Below, piece after piece: positions 57,297 through 64,000 of a stretch of 64,000 nt of DNA. Made by a program: the position numbers and the translations under genes. Source of the DNA: Zingiber officinale (taxonomy: Eukaryota > Streptophyta > Magnoliopsida > Zingiberales > Zingiberaceae); the NCBI RefSeq assembly GCF_018446385.1, contig NC_055987.1, forward strand, positions 4,736,705-4,800,704, read 5' to 3'. Within the stretch, counting starts at the first letter, position 1. Each line of letters begins with the position of its first letter. The notes under the pieces were generated by a model that saw nothing but the letters and a program-made list of their open reading frames with translations, did not search any database and was not told where the DNA came from.

Positions 57297-60200
57297 TGAG
57301 GGATGTCCTAAAGCAACCGCTTTATGATTTTTACTATTTATTTAATAAATATAGAGTTATTATTTGAGTGAATATTATATGTTTAAATAATCTTAAAATC
57401 ATTTACTCAATGTCCGCAATATAATTCATACCATAAGAGAATTTGTAATTAAATTACAACTTGTGATTATCTCTACATATATAATTATGAACGTATTGAA
57501 ATTTCCCTAATCGTTGAATTCGTGCATTCAGACATCATCAATTCTATAAAACTAGTACGGGTTATACTCCTTGATTCGGTCAAACAATTGTTTCTTACTA
57601 GTTGGAGATATTGGGATGTCGAGAGTTAAACGTGGATACTAGTTATGGTAACTAGTTCATTGGAGTAACTTCTTGTAAGACTTCATATGGTTCTCTACAA
57701 ATATGGATATGTCTGTAAAGTTTTTATTGCAACTCGAGTGTAAGTTTCCTTCGACTTGAGGTATACAAGTCATCTTGGTCGTGAAGACTTATACTTTGAT
57801 ATCTTAATCAAGCATCTCCTTGGAAGTATGGACACGAGATGATTGAATATAAGTAGAAATATTCAAAGGTGTCTGAATAGCACACGAAGGATTCATCACT
57901 CTTTACGGGGAGACGTATACTTTATGGCCACTCATTAAGATTATTATTCAAAGTCTTTGGCTAAAGCATCACATGTTAAGAGTATGTGACTCTTGTATAC
58001 ATGTGTGAGTAATTTGAATCCGTAGAACGAGAAAATATTACTTGGGCTAGATGTGACGTAATCAACCTACTGAGAGCAAACACATAGACCATGTCATGTA
58101 CCAAGTAGATATAAGATGAATGAAAGGAATGAGACATGACTCACTGTAGCTACTGCAGGGTTCAGTATTAGTTCTGAGATCAATTGTTATTTTCTGACTA
58201 ATTGGGGATCATGATGTACTACTAGGTGTCACTCATGATCGTTCCATAATTAAGAAGTTAATTATGGACGACCAAGATAAACCGGGAACCTATTCAGTCA
58301 TACGCACTACGAATTTTTAAAAGACATAAAATAAGTTAGAAAATAAGATTCTCAGATCAAAAGATAAATATGTAGTTGGACCATACATGGGACATATATA
58401 TAAATATTTGTCGGAATGGAAGCGCGGATGAACCACATCTCTTATAGAAGAGTTGAACCCTATTTGATTTAGCCATGAACCAACTTGATTTAGTTGTGAA
58501 CCAAACCAAGGGTTAATGAGCTAATTTTTTGTTAAGGCATAATAGGTTAGATTTGGGCTTTCTAATCCAACTCATTAAAGATGACTATATGTTGATATGA
58601 TTAAGAGAGAATTAATACACAATTCACTATTGGCTTGATTAGATTTTGAAAATCTAAACTCAATACCTCTCTCCCTCTACCTCTCTCTTGCTACCGACCA
58701 CAACAAGAGGGTCTCATGTTGTTGCTGTGAGCCACCCAAAGGAAGAAGGTCTTCCTTTTGCTTCTTCTTCCTATTTGATCATTCTCCTTCGCTTGTGGCT
58801 AGTTCCTTCCGAAGGTAAAGTTTGTTCTTTTGGAGTTGTCTTGAAGAACTTGACGTAGATGTTGATAGAGGTGAGATTTGATAACGTCGCAAAAGGTTGA
58901 TGTCATTCTCATTACAGGTCATCTGTAAAGTATACTTAGAATAATTATTATTCAATTTTATTTTATTTTATGTTCTTCTCTGTATGATTATATCTTACAT
59001 GCGTGTGATGTGTGTGATACAATAAATTAATTTATTTATCGTTAAGTCATCCGTTGTGCATGTTTACGAAATGTATTTTTAGCACACCACGCAATAGACA
59101 TATCCATCAGTGGTATCAGAGCCTGATCGTGTATTGATATGATCATAAAATTATTTTACGGTTCGTAATTAGTGTTGTAATTAATTTTGAGATTTTTCTA
59201 GAATTATTAAAAAAAATTATTTTTTGGAAGTTTCTTAAATTGTTATAAAAATTACTTTTGAAAAGTTTCTAAAATAATTTTAGAAAATTAAATTTAGAAG
59301 TATTCTGTTAATTTAAAAATTATTATTTATGGGATTTTCTCAAATTTTAAGAAATATATATATATATTTTTTAAAAAAAATACTTTATTAGTAAACAATA
59401 AATTTGGAATGATGATGCAATCATTTGATCTTGAGTGGGGCACAGATACATGAGAAATAGGGTCAAAGGATCTCATCTGATAATAAACATTATCTAAGAA
59501 CATTTGTCGTTAAATTGGGTTAGTTAAATCCTACTTATGTAGACAATGCCTCCACCTCTCACATTGAGATGTTAGGATTCACTCGAGATCGGTGGGATCA
59601 ATCATTCCAATGTAAAAGACTGGGGCACTGCTTGTACAGACACGGTGAAATCAATCGCTGAACTGGACCCAACTGATCTCTAAATTCACATGGATTCTTG
59701 ATTTTTTGAAAGGCAAATTATCGGAAACATCAGAACAATTACTCTTTGAACGTTATATGTTTTCACTTTATTGGGATGTGGTCTCAATAAATTTCCCAGA
59801 TTCTCGTTGTGGCAGATTTTAAATCCTTCCTGAGTTTTGGTCATATTATGGTGATTGAAGGAACTGATATTGACGAGGATGTTGATATTTTTTGGAGTCA
59901 TTTATAATATTCTTACTCAGATTCATTCTAAGCAGTTAGAAATTTCACCGATACAGAGTTTGGATTTACTCAGGAATAATGCATGGATTTCACTTGTGCT
60001 TGTGCTTCTTAATGCTGGTCTTTTAAAATGCTCCAGAGAAAATAATCATGGTCAGCATTACTTGGCTAATCAATCTGCGTATGTTGGATTTCACATTAAG
60101 ATAATAACTTGGATACTCGACGAGTATTCAAAGTTTCATGGTCATTCCAACAATTGTTATTCAAAAATTTATTGATCCGAAGATTTGTTGATCCCGGAGG

Positions 60201-60480
60201 AGTTTTTTTTATAGAAGTATTATTTTAAATTTGAGGATAATTTTTTTTTAATCCGGAAGAATCTAAAGGTGTGTTTTTTTTAGTTTGTGTGTTTTTCATT
60301 TTCATTTTATGAAAAACGTATATTTATGAAAAATAGTATTTGATTTATATTTTTCATACCCATTCTTTTAAAAAATAAATATCATTTTTTAGAAAAATAG
60401 AAAAATCTAAAAATTATTTTTTATTTTCTAGAAAATACATGTTTTCTAAAATATAAAAATGGAAAAGGTGCAAATCGCAC
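57297..60480 (+). mobile_element. LTR retrotransposon fossil: 1.8-kb LTR, primer site and internal remnant
   Basis: A candidate LTR runs 57297-59109: it starts TGAGGGATGTCC and ends GGCATATCCATCA-like 'gacatatccatca', giving similar inverted ends. One base later is a perfect initiator-tRNA-Met primer site, TGGTATCAGAGC, at 59111-59122. The following 1.3 kb has no recognisable gag or pol domain; the 106-codon frame at 59855-60175 is not convincing. No second LTR is seen in the window. The element is broken and partial; the number of breaks cannot be judged. Confidence 0.55.
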
Positions 60481-60772
60481 ACCCTACCCTAAGATTTTTA
60501 TTACTATTTTTAATAATTTTAAATTTTTTTAATACTTGAGATATTTTTAGTATTAAGCTAGTTTTCATAATTTCTATTTTATAGATTCCGTTTAAGATTT
60601 TTTAAAATTGTAAGGATTTTTTTTTTCTTTTGTACTCTATATAAATAATTATTTTTTTAAAAGTATTACTTTTTCGACATCTCCTGCGTCAGAAGATCAG
60701 CATCCTGCCCGACGTCAGAAGATTCCTCGTTCGTCTTCGCGTTCTTTGTTCTCGTTCATCGGCGTTCTCCCA
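60481..60772 (+). promoter_or_regulatory. Promoter and leader region of the SYF1 gene
   Basis: AT-rich sequence with a possible TATA word (tctatataaat, about 60636-60646) gives way to a GC-richer leader from 60670. A short direct repeat, 'gcgtcagaagat' and 'gacgtcagaagatt', occurs at 60685 and 60713. The leader is continuous with the coding exon; no splice acceptor is evident between 60723 and the first SYF1-like codons. Confidence 0.45.
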
Positions 60773-63291
60773 ATGTCGGTGGCTACTCAAACGGCGATTT
60801 CTTCTCCCTTCCGGCGCCGGGCCGTCATTTACGAACGCGCGCTCAAGGCCTTACCTGGAAGCTACAAACTGTGGCATGCGTACCTCCGCGAGCGCCTCGA
60901 AGCCGTCCGCGGCCGCCCCGTCAACGACCCGGCCTTCGATTCTCTCAACAACACCTTTGAGAGCGCCCTCGTGACGATGCACAAGATGCCCCGCGTCTGG
61001 CTCATGTATCTCGCCTCCCTCTCCGAGCAGCGACTCCTCACCCGCGCTCGTCGGACCTTCGATCGTGCCCTCCGCTCCCTCCCTGTCACCCAGCACGATC
61101 GCATCTGGGAGCCCTACCTCACTCTTGTCTCCCTCCCCGGTGTTCCCGTGGAGACCTCCCTACGCGTCTTCCGCCGGTACCTCTTGTTCGATCTTTCCCA
61201 CATCGAAGATTTCATCAATTTTCTTATGGCCTCGAAGCGCTGGCAGGAAGCCGCAGAGCGGCTTGCTGGTGTACTTAATGACAACAGCTTCCGTTCCATC
61301 AAGGGTAAGACACGGCATCAGCTATGGCTTGAGCTTTGCGACCTCCTCACTCACCATGCCACTGAGGTGTCCGGCCTTAATGTTGACGCCATAATACGAG
61401 GTGGCATCCGGCGGTACACGGATGAGGTTGGGCGACTATGGACGTCCCTTGCGGATTACTATGTCCGCAGGGGATTGTATGAGAAGGCGAGGGACATCTT
61501 TGAGGAGGGCGTTCAGATTGTGACAACAGTTAGGGATTTCAGTGTGATCTTTGAAAGTTATGCACAGTTTGAACAGAGTGCACTTGAAGCAAAGATGGAG
61601 ACAGCTGAGGAGGAGAAGGAGGATGGGGAAGGGGAGGAAGATGAAAGGAAGGTTGATTTATCAAAGCTGAGCAAGAAGTTCCTCCATGGCTTTTGGTTAA
61701 ATGATGACAATGATACAGATTTAAGGATGGAGAGGTTTGAGAATCTTCTCTCCCGTCGGCCAGAGCTCCTTAACAGTGTGCTCTTACGACAAAATCCTCA
61801 CAATGTGGAACAGTGGCATAGGCAAGTTGGCTATATAGCAATTTGTTCTTCTTTTGATTATTATTTTAGTCCATTTAGGTTACTGAATCTTTTTATTTAT
61901 TTGTTTATTTTTTTGTTGTGCAGGCGAGTTAAAATTTTTGAGAATGATCCAGCAAAACAGGTTTTCACTTACACAGAGGCAGTGAGAACAATTGATCCGT
62001 TGAAGGCAGTGGGGAAGCCTCACACACTTTGGGTTGCCTTTGCCCGATTATATGAGAGCCACAATGATCTCAAGAATGCTAGGGATATTTTTGAGAAGGC
62101 TGTCAATGTCAATTACAAGGCAGTGGACCATCTAGCAACTGTCTGGTGTGAATATGCTGAAATGGAGCTGAGACACAAGGAGTTCAGAACAGCCATTGAG
62201 CTAATGCGGAAGGCCACTGCAGAGCCCTCAGTTGAAGTCAAGCGCAGAGGTACTAAATTTATTTAGTTTTTGTTGTTTTGTGACCCATAATAGTCCTGTT
62301 AAGATGAAGAATTATCTTTATTTACATTACCTACTAGACCGTGAAGCACTTGTGCTTGGATTTATGTTGGAAACAGCATATTTTTTTTATGCTTATAAAA
62401 AATTTGCAATTACATGAGATAATCAGCCTAGTAATGACAGCAGGTCACCAGTGGACCAACATGAACAGTTGAATTTAAAGTTATTGGATCATTATCTAGT
62501 AATCCCATGTAAGCTAGAAAATTATGTAAAAATGTGTAATTTAAACGTTACCCAAACTGTTGTGATAAGGTATTAAGTTTTTCTTCTCCTTTTTTTTTTA
62601 TTGCTTAATACTTATCTCAAATCCAGATAACTTTAGAATCTGGATGAAACTTGGGAAACAAAACTTTATCCTTCTTGGACTTAGATACCTTAAGAAGTCA
62701 AGCTAAAACAAGATCCATCAGCATTGTGCTCAATTTGAAGTTGTTTTCTACCTGTATCATGATTGTATGCTAACATGATAGTATTGCTAGCCTACAAATG
62801 AACCAAAAGGATGCTAATTGGTTTTCAACACATTGTCTTTTTGCAGTTGCTGCTGATGGTAATGAGCCTGTACAGATGAAGCTACACAAATCATTGAGGC
62901 TGTGGAGCTTTTATGTGGATTTGGAGGAGAGCCTTGGGATGTTGGAGTCGACTCGAATAGTTTATGAGCGTATACTTGATCTGCGAATAGCAACTCCACA
63001 AATTATCCTAAATTATGCATTCTTTCTTGAGGTAAGAAACAAGTGATATTCTTGTGATGTTTCGCTTCTTCTTGATGAAAATTCTTTCATTCTCAAATTT
63101 GTTTTGCTTTGACCTTTCAGGAGAACAAATACTTTGAAGATGCATTCAAGGTTTATGAGAGAGGTGTGAAGATATTTAAATACCCACATGTTAAAGATAT
63201 ATGGGTCACCTACCTCTCCAAGTTTGTTAAGAGATATGGAAAGACAAAGTTGGAGCGTGTAAGAGAGTTGTTTGAACATGCTATTGAGCAG
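60773..63291 (+). CDS. SYF1: Pre-mRNA-splicing factor SYF1 (HAT repeats), 5' part, cut by window edge
   Basis: Exons 60773-61821, 61924-62249, 62847-63031 and 63121-63291 encode 577 residues before the gene leaves the window. HAT repeats run throughout: RRAVIYERALKALPGSYKLW, RTFDRALRSLPVTQHDRIW, TSLRVFRRYL, LYEKARDIFEEGV, ALELMRR-like AIELMRKATAEP and RVRELFEHAIEQ. An acidic loop (EEEKEDGEGEEDER) sits near residue 285. SYF1 is the XAB2/Prp19-associated (NineTeen) complex scaffold of the spliceosome in the nucleus. Intron 1 has a GC donor (AG|GCAAGT) and is stop-free. The usual first 40 or so residues (YPSQEDL...LWWRYL) are not present before SPFRRRAV; instead there is a short MSVATQTAISS. The ATG at 60773 is preferred over the in-frame 60746. 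The rest of the gene (about 300-350 residues) lies to the right. Confidence 0.88.
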
Positions 63292-64000
63292 GTATTGATC
63301 AAGTTTTAACTGTTGGCTTTTGATGGATTCACTCAAGTGTGCATGTTTAGTTTTATGTCAATATGAGATCAATAAGTTTTTGTTAGTTTGGTTAATTAAC
63401 TCTCGGTGTTTATGATGAATTAAATCAGGATGTTTTCTATCAATCGCTCTAAAAGGATGATAGTGGATGAATAGTATGTTGGCTTCTCAGTCAATGCTTG
63501 TTTGATGCACATAAGTTTGTGTCTTGGTTTTGAAATCATCTTTTGGCTCCAGTCCTCTGATTTTACATGTTTTATGATTTGTTTTTGTAAACCTTCAATT
63601 AGCGGGTCTTTGCTAGTTTGTTTTCAGTTACTTATAACAACTAAAGTAGTATATATTCTTTGTGTGGGTGTGGGTTGGGAGTCGTTGGATAATTGAGCCA
63701 TTGAGGTTCCAAAACATCAGTTCTCCATTTTTGTCTCTGGTGAATAGAAAAAGTACAATCCTGATATGTGCTCAATGATGCATCAAAGTCATTAGTTTTT
63801 TTGTTCTAATATTCTACATCAGCTTTATTTATCTTCATTGCAGTACTCAGTTTAGGAAACTTTGCTCAGTCCAACATTTTACATTTACTGTCTATAAGAA
63901 CATATTTCACAATTGGATACCGATTATGTTTGATTAATATTTAGTCATGTGATATTAGTCTACTCTAATATTAGCCCTTTATAAACTTTTTTTTTTCACT
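63292..64000 (+). other. Intron of SYF1 running to the window edge
   Basis: After the donor CAG|gtattg the sequence is AT-rich with no continuation of the SYF1 protein, so it is intron up to base 64000. Nothing else seen. Confidence 0.7.

Noticed and set aside
59855-60175. 106-codon frame after the 1.8-kb LTR
   Set aside because: No retroelement or host domain is recognisable and the frame sits in AT-rich decayed sequence.

Overview
This window is nuclear DNA from a flowering plant. The genes are intron-rich with GT-AG introns and GC-rich first exons in AT-rich surroundings. The repeats are typical of plants: a tRNA-derived SINE, RTE-type LINE ends, Ty1-copia elements with initiator-tRNA-Met primer sites, a TRIM-like element and MITEs. 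GC-rich 5' ends and the protein flavour suggest a monocot outside the grasses, possibly Zingiberales; that placement is inference only. I see no bacterial-type operons, CRISPR arrays or clustered pathway.

Layout, left to right. 1-87: last exon of an unrecognised gene. 1.7-11.3 kb: 11-exon gene for a type I membrane protein of the Atg27/mannose-6-phosphate-receptor-like family, with a SINE and an RTE-type insertion in its introns. 12.4-13.0 kb: small acidic MEA1-family protein. 13.7-16.8 kb: DREB2-type AP2/ERF transcription factor with G-boxes upstream and a possible cassette microexon. 17.5-19.4 kb: two MITE-like elements. 20.0-21.6 kb (minus): single-exon Golgi-type methyltransferase-like protein with an FkbM-type domain. 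21.6-27.6 kb: graveyard of LTR fragments, a 356-bp tandem array and an AT microsatellite. 27.7-32.3 kb: CASP-like membrane protein. 34.6-37.8 kb (minus): small Sel1-repeat protein, head to head with the presumed leader of a PIG-H gene (coding part 44.0-45.6 kb). A copia element carrying a nested TRIM-like element sits in that leader. 47.5-47.9 kb: WI12/wound-induced NTF2-like protein. 48.4-50.5 kb: RPB12, the zinc-ribbon subunit of RNA polymerases, with a tandemly duplicated promoter. 50.5-60.5 kb: repeats, including a clean solo LTR, two related minus-strand LTRs, a gag fossil and a 1.8-kb LTR. 60.8 kb to the right edge: splicing factor SYF1, running out of the window.

The genes are unrelated housekeeping and stress-response loci and show no sign of working as a unit. 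The most interesting observations are at splice and promoter level: a stop-free GC-AG intron and a non-standard N-terminus in SYF1, a two-donor microexon in the DREB2 gene, a duplicated TATA-plus-leader in front of RPB12, and LTRs that share a scaffold but carry different palindromic words. I found no convincing undescribed multi-gene system. Exon coordinates were derived by eye from splice consensus, reading-frame phase and family similarity, without alignment software.
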